This document shows positions 43,105-51,334 of a stretch of DNA of 63,282 nt, in pieces. Position 1 is the stretch's first letter, and every line of letters starts with the position of its first letter. A program made the translations under genes and the position numbers. The notes beneath the pieces were generated by a model. It was given only the letters and a program-made list of their open reading frames with translations. It searched no databases and had not been told where the DNA came from. Origin of the DNA: Acidobacteriota bacterium (GTDB lineage Bacteria; Acidobacteriota; Terriglobia; Terriglobales; Acidobacteriaceae); assembly GCA_021792135.1 (NCBI GenBank), contig JAJYVF010000032.1:1-63282 (forward strand), given 5' to 3'.

Positions 43105-44433
43105 ATGAAGGTTGAAACCGATCCCAATTCCGCGAAAGCCGAATCCGCAACCCTGGCCATTCATGGCGGTGCGCCGGTGCGCACAGAACCGTTGCCGCTC
43201 GAATTTCCGGGTATCCATCACATGGATGAGGAGGAGGTCGAAGCGGCCGTGCGCGTGCTGCGGAGCCGCTCGCCCTTCCGGTATTACGGCATCGATCTGC
43301 AGGGTGAGGTCGACGCGTTCGAGTCCGAATTTGCCGCTTTCCTCGGCATTTCGTACTGCCTTGCCCTCAACAGCGGAACCGGGGCGCTGCATACAGCCCT
43401 GTCGGCGCTGGGCGTCGGCCCCGGGCAGGAAGTCATCGTTCCCGCCTACATGTGGGTCTCGGTGGTGGCGGCAGTGGTGAATCTGGGCGCAATCCCCGTG
43501 CTGGCCGACATCAATGACACCTTTTGCATGGATCCCGCGGCTCTGGAGGCAAAGATTACGCCTCGCACGACCGGAATCATCTGCGTCCACATGAGCGGCG
43601 CTCCGGCCGAGGTGGAAGCGGTTGCCGCCGTCGCCCGCAAGCACAAGCTTTTCCTTCTGGAAGACTGCGCCCAGTGCGCCGGCGGAAGCATTCGCGGCAG
43701 GAAGGTGGGCACCTTCGGCGACATGGCCATCTTCAGCTTCCAGATGAACAAGAACATGACCAGCGGAGAGGGCGGCTGCATCGTTACCAGCGATGAGATG
43801 CTCTTCAATCGCGCGGTGGCCTGCCACGATACCGGATACGCGCGGGACGCGAGCGGCCGGGCCATGTTCGACCGCCCAGAGCTGTGCCTGTGGGGCCGCG
43901 GTTACCGCATCGATGAGATGCGGGCGGCAATCCTGCGCGTGCAGCTGCGCAAGCTGCCTCGGGTGACGGGCCACATGCATGCCAGCAAATACCGCCTGCG
44001 CGAGGCCCTGAAACGGTTTCCGCAAATTACCCTCCGCAAAATCGTCGATGAGGCCGGCGACACCGGCTGCTTCCTGCTTACCACGTTCCCCACGGCCCGC
44101 GTTGCGCAGGAGGTCAACCGTGCCCTCCGCGCCGAGGGAATCGTGACCTCCGCCCAGGGCGTGAACGACATCGTTATGACCGAGTGGGGGCTTCACATCT
44201 ACTTCAATATTCCCAGCCTCGTTCACAAGACAGGCATCGACCGGGCAAATTCGCCGTGGTCGCTCGCGGAGAACAGGGAATCGCGGACGGAATACGGCAA
44301 GGGAACCTGCCCGTATGCCGACAGCCTCTTCGAGCGAAGCTGCCTGCTCGCGATCCCCTCCTGTCTGACCAGGCGGGACGAGGACGACATCATCGCGGCC
44401 TTTGATAAGGTGCTCTCTGTGATCGGCTCCTGA
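43105..44433 (+). CDS. DegT/DnrJ/EryC1/StrS family PLP-dependent sugar aminotransferase
   Basis: This 442-aa enzyme has the family's SGTGALHTALSALGVGPGQEVIVP, the PLP-stacking and aspartate region LLEDCAQCAGG, and the Schiff-base lysine K216 in SFQMNKNMTSGEGG. It would transfer an amino group to a keto-sugar or keto-cyclitol in the cytoplasm. AAGGAG precedes the ATG. It has its own promoter with two palindromes. Neighbours are a HAD phosphatase and an amino-acid-type permease. No glycan-biosynthesis genes are near, so a catabolic or small-molecule role is possible. Confidence 0.87.
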   Translation: MKVETDPNSAKAESATLAIHGGAPVRTEPLPLEFPGIHHMDEEEVEAAVRVLRSRSPFRYYGIDLQGEVDAFESEFAAFLGISYCLALNSGTGALHTALSALGVGPGQEVIVPAYMWVSVVAAVVNLGAIPVLADINDTFCMDPAALEAKITPRTTGIICVHMSGAPAEVEAVAAVARKHKLFLLEDCAQCAGGSIRGRKVGTFGDMAIFSFQMNKNMTSGEGGCIVTSDEMLFNRAVACHDTGYARDASGRAMFDRPELCLWGRGYRIDEMRAAILRVQLRKLPRVTGHMHASKYRLREALKRFPQITLRKIVDEAGDTGCFLLTTFPTARVAQEVNRALRAEGIVTSAQGVNDIVMTEWGLHIYFNIPSLVHKTGIDRANSPWSLAENRESRTEYGKGTCPYADSLFERSCLLAIPSCLTRRDEDDIIAAFDKVLSVIGS

Positions 44434-44518
44434 AAGCTGGCTCATTCGCAGGGCGCAGGCCGAGAGGCTTCCGCGCACCGGCGATGAGATACTCATGCAA
44501 TAGGTCGAGATCACCCAA

Positions 44519-45895
44519 ATGCCAGAAGCGATTCAACAAGGTTCCGAAATCCGGCTGAGAAAGGTTCTGACTCTCTGGGACCTGATCTTCTACGGAATGG
44601 TGCTCATCCAGCCAACAGCACCCATCCCGCTGTTCGGCGTTGCTCAGAAACTCTCCAACGGCCATACGGTCACCACCATCTTCGTCGCGATGTTCGCGAT
44701 GGTCATCACGGCGGTGAGCTACGGGCGCATGGCCGCCGTGTACCCCTCCGCCGGATCGGCGTACACCTATGTGGGCAGAACCATCAATCCACACCTGGGT
44801 TTCCTGATCGGCTGGGCGATGCTGCTCGATTACGTTCTGCAGCCCCTCATCAATGTGGTCTGGATCTCGGTCGCGCTCCACAGCCGGTACATCACGGCCA
44901 TACCCTTTCCCATCACGGCGCTGGCTGTGACGGCCTTTATCACCATACTGAACCTCATCGGCATCCGGTCATCGGCGCGCACGAACAAGCTGCTGCTCTT
45001 TGCCATGTGCGCGGTCATCGGCGTCTTCTTTGTTCTTGCCGTCCACTTCCTCTTACATCAGCAGCACTGGGCCGGGTTGTTCTCTTTCGCTCCTTTCTAC
45101 GACCCGGCGACGTTCCATACAAAGCTCATCTGGCAGGCGACTTCCTTTGCGGCGCTCACCTACATTGGCTTCGACGGCATCACCACGCTCTCTGAGGATG
45201 TGCATAATCCCCGGCGGAATGTCCTGCTGGCCACCGTGCTGGTCTGCGTCCTGACTGGCTTGCTGAGCGGCGCCGAGGTCTATCTCGGACAGCGGATCTG
45301 GCCCAACTGGCACACCTTCCCGAACCTCGAAACAGCGTTCATGGATGTTTGCCACCGCGTCGGAGGGCCGTTCCTCTTCGAGGCGATGGGGGCGGTCCTG
45401 ATGCTCGCCGCCCTGGGCAGCGCGCTGACCGGCGGACTGGGCGCCGCGCGTCTGCTGTTTGGCATGGGCCGCGACGGCGTGCTGCCGCGCGGCTTCTTCG
45501 CGCATATCCATGCCGAAACTAATACGCCCACCTACAACATCCTGCTGATCGGCGCGGTCGCTTACTGCGGCGCCATCGGCCTCAACTATGTCGGGAACGC
45601 CTATGAGCACGCCGGCGAGCTTCTCAACTTCGGAGCGTTCCTGGCATTCATGGGCGTGAATCTCTCGTCGTTTTGGCACTTCGCGCTGTTGAAGCGGGGA
45701 GAGCGGCGGAGGATTTTCGCGGATATCGTTCTGCCGCTGATTGGGTTTGCCTTCTGTGCCTCCATCTGGTGGAACCTGAACATCCTGGCAAAGATTGTGG
45801 GCGGTATCTGGTTCCTTGCAGGCGCGTCGTATTTGGCTGCCACGACCAGCGGTTTTCGCAGGGCGCCGAAGATGATTGATTTCAGCGAATCCTAA
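44519..45895 (+). CDS. APC family amino acid/amine permease
   Basis: This 458-aa protein has 12 membrane helices. The opening LRKVLTLWDLIFYGMVLIQPTAPIPLFG and the sixth-helix region FAALTYIGFDGITTLSEDVHNPRRN are typical of APC-superfamily amino acid permeases. It sits between the DegT aminotransferase and an enolase-superfamily enzyme on the same strand, with gaps of 85 and 47 bp. An amino-sugar derivative or amino acid is a reasonable substrate guess, but sequence alone does not tell. Confidence 0.85.
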   Translation: MPEAIQQGSEIRLRKVLTLWDLIFYGMVLIQPTAPIPLFGVAQKLSNGHTVTTIFVAMFAMVITAVSYGRMAAVYPSAGSAYTYVGRTINPHLGFLIGWAMLLDYVLQPLINVVWISVALHSRYITAIPFPITALAVTAFITILNLIGIRSSARTNKLLLFAMCAVIGVFFVLAVHFLLHQQHWAGLFSFAPFYDPATFHTKLIWQATSFAALTYIGFDGITTLSEDVHNPRRNVLLATVLVCVLTGLLSGAEVYLGQRIWPNWHTFPNLETAFMDVCHRVGGPFLFEAMGAVLMLAALGSALTGGLGAARLLFGMGRDGVLPRGFFAHIHAETNTPTYNILLIGAVAYCGAIGLNYVGNAYEHAGELLNFGAFLAFMGVNLSSFWHFALLKRGERRRIFADIVLPLIGFAFCASIWWNLNILAKIVGGIWFLAGASYLAATTSGFRRAPKMIDFSES

Positions 45896-45942
45896 TCAGC
45901 CCCGAAAGGGCGGAAAGCTCAGGCAAGGACCGGCGGAACACA

Positions 45943-47076
45943 ATGAAGATCACCAGGATTGTGGCCGCCGGCTTGCGCGGCCGTACGCCGCCCGGAGGAT
46001 GGGCCAACGAACTGAAACCGGCTGACTGCGTACATACGCTGCTGGCGGTGCGCACCGACGAGGGAATCACCGGCTTTGGTTCGGTGTCCGCCAACGACCT
46101 TCTGGTCGAGGGCGCGTTGCGGGTGCTGGAGCCCTTGTATACCGGCCAGAACCCGCTTGAAGCAGAGCGCGTGACTGAAAGGCTCAACGCCCATACATTC
46201 TGGCTGGGCCGCGGCGGCAGCCTGACCCACACGATCAGCGGCATCGACATTGCGATGTGGGACATCCTCGGCAAGACCACGGGCCAGCCGGTCGGCCGAC
46301 TGCTGGGTGGGCGCTATCGCGACCGCGTGCGGCCGTATGCGTCGCTCCTGATGGAGGATCCCGAGCCCCTTGCCGAGAAGCTCGTTGCCCTTCAGGAGAA
46401 GGGCTTTCACGCCTTCAAGATCGGATGGGGCCGCTTTGGCCGCGACAATGATGCCCTCGACGAACGCATCGTCAGGGCGGCGCGCGAGGCCATCGGCCCG
46501 CATGCTCTGCTGATGGTCGACGCCGGTGCCTCCGATGCGTTCTGGCCGCGCGAATACAAATGGGCGCTGCGAACGGCTCACATGCTCGGCGCCTGGGGCG
46601 TTCACTGGTTTGAGGAGCCATTGCCTCCGGACAATCTGCAGGACTTCATCCTGCTGCGGCAGCATTCCCCGGTTCCGATTTCCGGGGGCGAAGTGCTGAC
46701 CCGGCGGCAGTCTTTCGAGCCCTGGATTCGCGAGGGCGCTCTGGATATCGTTCAGCCGGATTGCACGAAGGTCGGCGGCATCAGCGAATTTCGCAGGATC
46801 GGCTGGATGGCGGAGGACCGGGGACTGCGCGTCATTCCGCATGGATGGAACACAGCTGTGGGCGTGGCGGCCGATCTTCAGCTGGCGTCGGCAAATCGGA
46901 CAACGGATCTGGTGGAATACCTGACCGGCTCGCCGTTTATCGATGAGCTGAGCAGCGAGCCGTGGACCCTGGACGCGGAAGGGATGCTGCACATCCCGGA
47001 CGCTCCGGGTCTGGGAATCGCTCTCAACATGGATGCAGTCGAACGGTACACAGGAGTGCGCTGGGAGCAGGTCTAG
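45943..47076 (+). CDS. mandelate racemase/muconate lactonizing enzyme family protein
   Basis: This 377-aa enolase-superfamily enzyme has metal ligands D193 (VDAGAS), E224 (FEEPL) and E250 (SGGEV), and H300 in the PHGWN motif as the general acid/base. The second-strand motif is FKIGWG with K159 but without the second lysine of KxK. This pattern is usual among sugar-acid dehydratases such as those for galactonate or rhamnonate. It would abstract a proton next to a carboxylate and lose water. It is followed after 32 bp by GH3, implying breakdown of a released sugar acid. Confidence 0.85.
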   Translation: MKITRIVAAGLRGRTPPGGWANELKPADCVHTLLAVRTDEGITGFGSVSANDLLVEGALRVLEPLYTGQNPLEAERVTERLNAHTFWLGRGGSLTHTISGIDIAMWDILGKTTGQPVGRLLGGRYRDRVRPYASLLMEDPEPLAEKLVALQEKGFHAFKIGWGRFGRDNDALDERIVRAAREAIGPHALLMVDAGASDAFWPREYKWALRTAHMLGAWGVHWFEEPLPPDNLQDFILLRQHSPVPISGGEVLTRRQSFEPWIREGALDIVQPDCTKVGGISEFRRIGWMAEDRGLRVIPHGWNTAVGVAADLQLASANRTTDLVEYLTGSPFIDELSSEPWTLDAEGMLHIPDAPGLGIALNMDAVERYTGVRWEQV

Positions 47077-47108
47077 ATCACGAACGTGGGGAAGGAGGGG
47101 CTGGCAAG

Positions 47109-49628
47109 ATGGTTTCTCGAATTTTGCTGCGATTTACATGGGTATTTTCCGCGAGGACGGGTCTTCGGTCGAATTTCCTGAGGCGGGCCGGCGCTCTGGC
47201 TGGGTCTGCCAGGAGGGCGGGCGCAGCCGGTCTTGCGGCTGGCGCGGCAGTGCTGCTGATACCGGCGTGGTTCACCGGGACTCCAGTGCTGGCCCAGAAC
47301 CAGGGATCGAAGCCGCTCTATCTCGATCCCGGCCAGCCGACCGATGTGCGCGTCGACGATCTGATGAAGCGCATGACCCTGAAAGAGAAGATCGGACAGC
47401 TCAACCTTCCATGTGCTTACGTCGACGAGCTGGGCAAAACGCCGGAGGAAAAGATTGCGGCTGCGAGAAAGTTCGCTGCCGGGACCTACACCGAAGAGAT
47501 TGGTCCCGGCGCAGGCTTCTTCACGCTCAACGACACTCTGAAGCAGACGGATCTTGCCAAAGAAGTCAATCTGTTCAACGAACTGCAGAAGACTGCGCTG
47601 ACGCAGACTCGCCTGAGGATCCCCCTTCTTGAAGACGAAGAGGGAACCCACGGAGCGATGTACCCCGGGGCGACGATTTTCCCCGAAGGGTTGTCCATCG
47701 GCAGCACCTTCGATATGCCGCTGGTGAACCGGATCTACTCCGTCGCCGCCCAGGAAGCGCGCGCCGTCGGCATTCACGTCCTTTCCACGCTGGTGCTGGA
47801 GCTGGACCGCGATCCGCGCATGGGCCGCAACATGGAAGCCTACACGGAAGATCCCTACCTCTACGCGAACATCGCGAAGAACATCGTGCGCGGCGCGCAG
47901 GGATGGAATATCGACGCTCCGGATAAGGTCGTTGCGCTGATGACCGATTTCCCGACGCAGAGCGTTCCGGCGAGCGGCATGGAGCGGGGCGCCATCGAAA
48001 TCTCTGAGCGCGCTCTGCGGGAGACCTTTCTGGCTCCCTGGGTCTCGGCGTTCAACGCCGGGGCGCTGGGCGTGATGGCTGGTTATCCCGAGATCGACGA
48101 CATCCCGGAGCACTCCTCGGAGAAATGGAACACCGATATCCTGCGCCACGAACTCGGCTTTAAGGGCGTGGTCGAGAGCGAGGGCGGCGGCTTTGACTCG
48201 ATCGTCTATGAAGATGTCGCTCCCGACCAGAAGCAGGCCGGGGAGATGGCCCTCCGCGCCGGAGTCGATCTGGATATTACGTATGAGCCGGCTTACATGG
48301 GCCCGCTGGTCCAGGCCGTCGAAGACGGCGAAGTTCCGGAGGCGCTGGTCGACCGCGCCGTACGCCGCGTGCTGGAGCTGAAGTTTCGGCTCGGCCTCTT
48401 CGAGCATCCTTATGTCGATCTGGCCCATGCGCAGCAGGTGGTGCATTCGCAGGAGCATCAGCAGCTGGCCCTGCAGGTGGCGCGGGAAAGCATCGTGCTG
48501 CTGAAGAACGACCATAGCGTCCTTCCTCTGAAGAAGGACCTGAATGCCATCGCCGTGATCGGTCCCGATGCCAACGATGGCTGGAGCGAACTGGGCGACT
48601 ATTCGCCGCAGGCGGTGCCGCAGCCGATCAGCACCATCCTCGAAGGGATCAAACAGAAGGTGTCGGCGCATACGCAGGTGCTCTATGCAAAGGGCTGCGA
48701 TGTGATCGGCGGCAGCGAAGACGGCTTCGCCGAGGCCGTTCAGGATGCGAAGAGAGCTCAGGTGGCCGTGGTGGTGGTCGGCGAAGCGCCGCGCAATGGC
48801 GAGGACACTCCGCATCCCACCGACGGAGAAGGTTACGACGTGGCCAGGCTGAACCTGACCGGGCACCAGGAGGACCTGGTCAAGGCGATTCAGGCCACGG
48901 GAACGCCGGTGGTCCTGGTGCTGGTCAACGGGCGGCCGCTGGCGATTCCGTGGGAAGCGGAGCATGTTCCGGGCATCGTGGAAGCATGGGAGCCCGGGGA
49001 GCGCGGCGGAGAAGCCGTGGCCGACGTGCTCTTCGGCGATTACAACCCGAGCGGCCGGCTGCCGATTACGGTGCCGCGCGACTCAGGGCAACTGCCGGTC
49101 TACTACGACTACAAACCGTCGAAGGAGTACTGGGTGCATCGGGCATGGTCGCGTGACGGCGGCTATGTGGATATGCCCGGGACGCCGCTTTATCCCTTCG
49201 GATTTGGCCTGAGCTACACGCAGTTCAGGTACAGCAATCTGCGGCTGGATACGAACCAGATCTCCGTGGGAGGCAAGGTTAGAGCATCAATCGATGTCGA
49301 GAACACCGGCAGGCGCGCGGGGACGCAGGTCGTCGAGATGTATCTGCATGAGCACTACGCGCCGGTGTCGCTGCCGGTGGAGCGGATGCGCGGCTTCGAG
49401 CGCGTCACACTGAATCCCGGCGAGACGAAGACCGTCACCATGACGATCCGGCCCGCGGACATGATGCTGCTCGATCGCGACATGCTCTGGCGGGTGGCGC
49501 CGGGAACCTTCGACGTGATGATCGGGAATTCGGCGGAAGACATCGTGCTGAAGACCTCGTTCGATGTGAAGTACCCGAATACGGTGCTGGACCGGGGACT
49601 GAGCACAACGCCGGACCTCGCGCGGTAG
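47109..49628 (+). CDS. glycoside hydrolase family 3 (beta-glucosidase-type)
   Basis: This 839-aa secreted enzyme has a long signal region ending TPVLAQ. Residues about 60-390 are the GH3 TIM-barrel domain (RVDDLMKRMTLKEKIGQLN, then DPRMGRNMEAYTEDPYL). Residues about 440-680 are the second domain (ARESIVLLKNDHSVLPL). A fibronectin-III-like C-terminal domain begins near 735 (VRASIDVENTGRRAGTQVVEMYLHE). At the usual nucleophile motif KGxVxSD the sequence is KGVVESEGGG, with glutamate in place of aspartate. Specificity could be altered or another residue may serve. AAGGAGG lies upstream of the ATG. Confidence 0.9.
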   Translation: MVSRILLRFTWVFSARTGLRSNFLRRAGALAGSARRAGAAGLAAGAAVLLIPAWFTGTPVLAQNQGSKPLYLDPGQPTDVRVDDLMKRMTLKEKIGQLNLPCAYVDELGKTPEEKIAAARKFAAGTYTEEIGPGAGFFTLNDTLKQTDLAKEVNLFNELQKTALTQTRLRIPLLEDEEGTHGAMYPGATIFPEGLSIGSTFDMPLVNRIYSVAAQEARAVGIHVLSTLVLELDRDPRMGRNMEAYTEDPYLYANIAKNIVRGAQGWNIDAPDKVVALMTDFPTQSVPASGMERGAIEISERALRETFLAPWVSAFNAGALGVMAGYPEIDDIPEHSSEKWNTDILRHELGFKGVVESEGGGFDSIVYEDVAPDQKQAGEMALRAGVDLDITYEPAYMGPLVQAVEDGEVPEALVDRAVRRVLELKFRLGLFEHPYVDLAHAQQVVHSQEHQQLALQVARESIVLLKNDHSVLPLKKDLNAIAVIGPDANDGWSELGDYSPQAVPQPISTILEGIKQKVSAHTQVLYAKGCDVIGGSEDGFAEAVQDAKRAQVAVVVVGEAPRNGEDTPHPTDGEGYDVARLNLTGHQEDLVKAIQATGTPVVLVLVNGRPLAIPWEAEHVPGIVEAWEPGERGGEAVADVLFGDYNPSGRLPITVPRDSGQLPVYYDYKPSKEYWVHRAWSRDGGYVDMPGTPLYPFGFGLSYTQFRYSNLRLDTNQISVGGKVRASIDVENTGRRAGTQVVEMYLHEHYAPVSLPVERMRGFERVTLNPGETKTVTMTIRPADMMLLDRDMLWRVAPGTFDVMIGNSAEDIVLKTSFDVKYPNTVLDRGLSTTPDLAR

Positions 49629-49691
49629 ACTCTCGACGAGCCCCGGCCGGCGCGGGCCGTGCCGGGGCGCGGCAGGTTCCGGAGGCGAAGC

Positions 49692-50522
49692 ATGAGGACA
49701 TATGTGCTGGCGGTGGTTGCAATCTGGTGCTGCTCGCTGCCGGCGGGCGCGCAGGCGGCCGACCGGGCGGCCCAGGCTGGTTCGCTGCCCGCGTTTCACT
49801 GGCCCCACGGGTACAAGGCCGCGGTCAGCCTGAGCTTCGACGATGCCCGGACGAGCCAGATCGATACCGGGCTTGCGCTCCTGCAAAGGCTGGGTGTGAA
49901 GGTCACCTTTTTTGTGCAGCCGCCGGGGGTGGAGCGACGGCTCGCGGGATGGAAGCAGGCAGTCGCCGATGGCGACGAGATCGGCAACCATACAATCTCG
50001 CATCCCTGTACGGGCAATTATGCATTCTCGCTCGACAATGCGCTGGAGAACTACGACCTGACGCGCATGGCCCAACAGATCGATGAGGCCAGCGAGCAGA
50101 TCCAGAGGCTGCTGGGCGTGCGTCCCAGGACCTTTGCCTATCCGTGCGGGCAGAAGTTCGTGGGGCGCGGGCTGGACGTCGAGAGCTATGTTCCGCTGGT
50201 GGCGGAGCGGTTCATCGTCGGGCGCAGCTACCTGTCTGAGTCCTCGAATGACCCGCGCATCGTGGACCTGGCGCAGGCGATGGGGACGTCGTTCGACGAT
50301 ACGGGCTTTGCCGCGATGAAGCAGGCCGTCGATGAGGCCATCCAGCAGGGGCGGTGGGTCATCTTTGTGGGGCACGAGATCGGCCAGCGCGGGTTTCAGG
50401 TGACCGATACGCATGCGCTGGAACAACTGTGCCGATATCTCAAGGATCCCACCAACGGGATCTGGCTGGGCACGGTGGAGGAGATTGGCCTGTACGTTGG
50501 CCAGCACCAGGGAGCCCGGTGA
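49692..50522 (+). CDS. secreted polysaccharide deacetylase (NodB-like)
   Basis: This 276-aa protein has a signal peptide (TYVLAVVAIWCCSLPAGAQA). The NodB-like domain contains SLSFDDARTSQIDTGLALL, whose second aspartate is the metal ligand, and GNHTISHP, giving the two zinc histidines. A later FVGHEIGQRG holds another active-site histidine. It would remove N- or O-acetyl groups from a polysaccharide in the periplasm or outside. GGAGGCGAAGC precedes the ATG. It lies 63 bp after GH3 and probably works on the same glycan. Confidence 0.87.
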   Translation: MRTYVLAVVAIWCCSLPAGAQAADRAAQAGSLPAFHWPHGYKAAVSLSFDDARTSQIDTGLALLQRLGVKVTFFVQPPGVERRLAGWKQAVADGDEIGNHTISHPCTGNYAFSLDNALENYDLTRMAQQIDEASEQIQRLLGVRPRTFAYPCGQKFVGRGLDVESYVPLVAERFIVGRSYLSESSNDPRIVDLAQAMGTSFDDTGFAAMKQAVDEAIQQGRWVIFVGHEIGQRGFQVTDTHALEQLCRYLKDPTNGIWLGTVEEIGLYVGQHQGAR

Positions 50523-51334
50523 CCGGTGTGGTCCGCGGTCCGGGCCGGAGCGGAGAGAGAAGGCTCCGAATTTTCCGAAAAAAATTCCGGGGTCGCCAGG
50601 GGCGGTGACTTAGAATCAGGAACTTAGCCGGGCAGCGAACTGGGCAGCAAGTTATCTGTCAGAGGATAAGTCAGTTCCGGGAGAGCCGGGATTGAGGCAG
50701 GCTCGGCCAGGTTTGCGGCAGACTCGGCCGTGATGAGGCTATGTAACTGAGCGGACGTCCGTTGCAACTCGGCTGAGGGTGGCGCAATCAGGGCCGAGTT
50801 TGCAGGGGTCTCGGCCGAGAGTGCGGCAGGCTCGACCGGGCTTGCGGCAGGGCTGACGGCGAGCGGCCGGAGCCAGCAGGCTGCAATCATGAGTGGGCTC
50901 CTGATGCAGGAAAGCCTCGCACCGGGATGGGCGAGGCTTTCTGTCTATCTCTACCTTATAAGTTCAGAATATCAGATGGAGAGATATAAGCTGCCAACTT
51001 TCCTGGCGTGGAAGGGCTGCGAAATCAGCGGAGACACTTTTGTAACCTGGGCAAAAAGCTTGACAGCTTTTGGGGAGAACGTGACGGCGGGGCGTGAACG
51101 GGCGCCGGCGGGATCGATTTCGTGTCAGGACGGTGGGTTCCACGGGGACGGTTCCCGGAGGTGCTGCGGGACGCTGCTGTCTCTGCCCGTGCCGGAGTTC
51201 GGAAATTCGCGGCTGAGACCTTTCAGGCGCTCCCTCTCCGCCAGTGTGGAGTAGAATCGGCAGAATTCCCCGGGGTCCGGATAAATCAGTCCCGGAGCCG
51301 GCGAGCGCGCCGGCTTCCTGCACGAGGTCCTGCT
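50523..51334. other. 810-bp gap with degenerate repeats, a terminator-like hairpin and two inverted repeats
   Basis: About 50,680-50,880 repeats variants of GCGGCAG-n-CTCGGCCG, roughly every 24 bases. A long hairpin is at 50,910-50,941. AAAAGCT-TGAC-AGCTTTT lies at 51,054-51,071. AGCCGGCG-AGCG-CGCCGGCT (51,296-51,315) sits 20 bases before the cyclase start. The minus frame at 50,624-50,890 only reads through the repeats. No gene is convincing. Confidence 0.6.
50910..50941. terminator. terminator-like hairpin between the sugar region and the cyclase
   Basis: GAAAGCCTCGC and GCGAGGCTTTC form a perfect 11-bp stem around a 10-nt loop. Only a weak T-run follows, so termination may be incomplete. 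It separates the deacetylase from the cyclase locus. Confidence 0.55.

Noticed and set aside
50680-50880. CRISPR array
   Set aside because: The repeats are degenerate, irregular and not separated by unique spacers, and no cas genes are present.
50624-50890. Minus-strand 88-codon ORF
   Set aside because: Its Ala/Pro/Glu repeats simply translate the degenerate DNA repeat; no ribosome-binding site.
51060-51065. TTGACA as the -35 box of the cyclase promoter
   Set aside because: It is the centre of the AAAAGCT inverted repeat, and no -10 box lies 16-19 bp downstream.
51122-51334. N-terminal extension of the cyclase
   Set aside because: The 71 extra residues are Arg-rich with no homology. GAGGT before the ATG at 51,335 and the edema-factor alignment support the shorter form.
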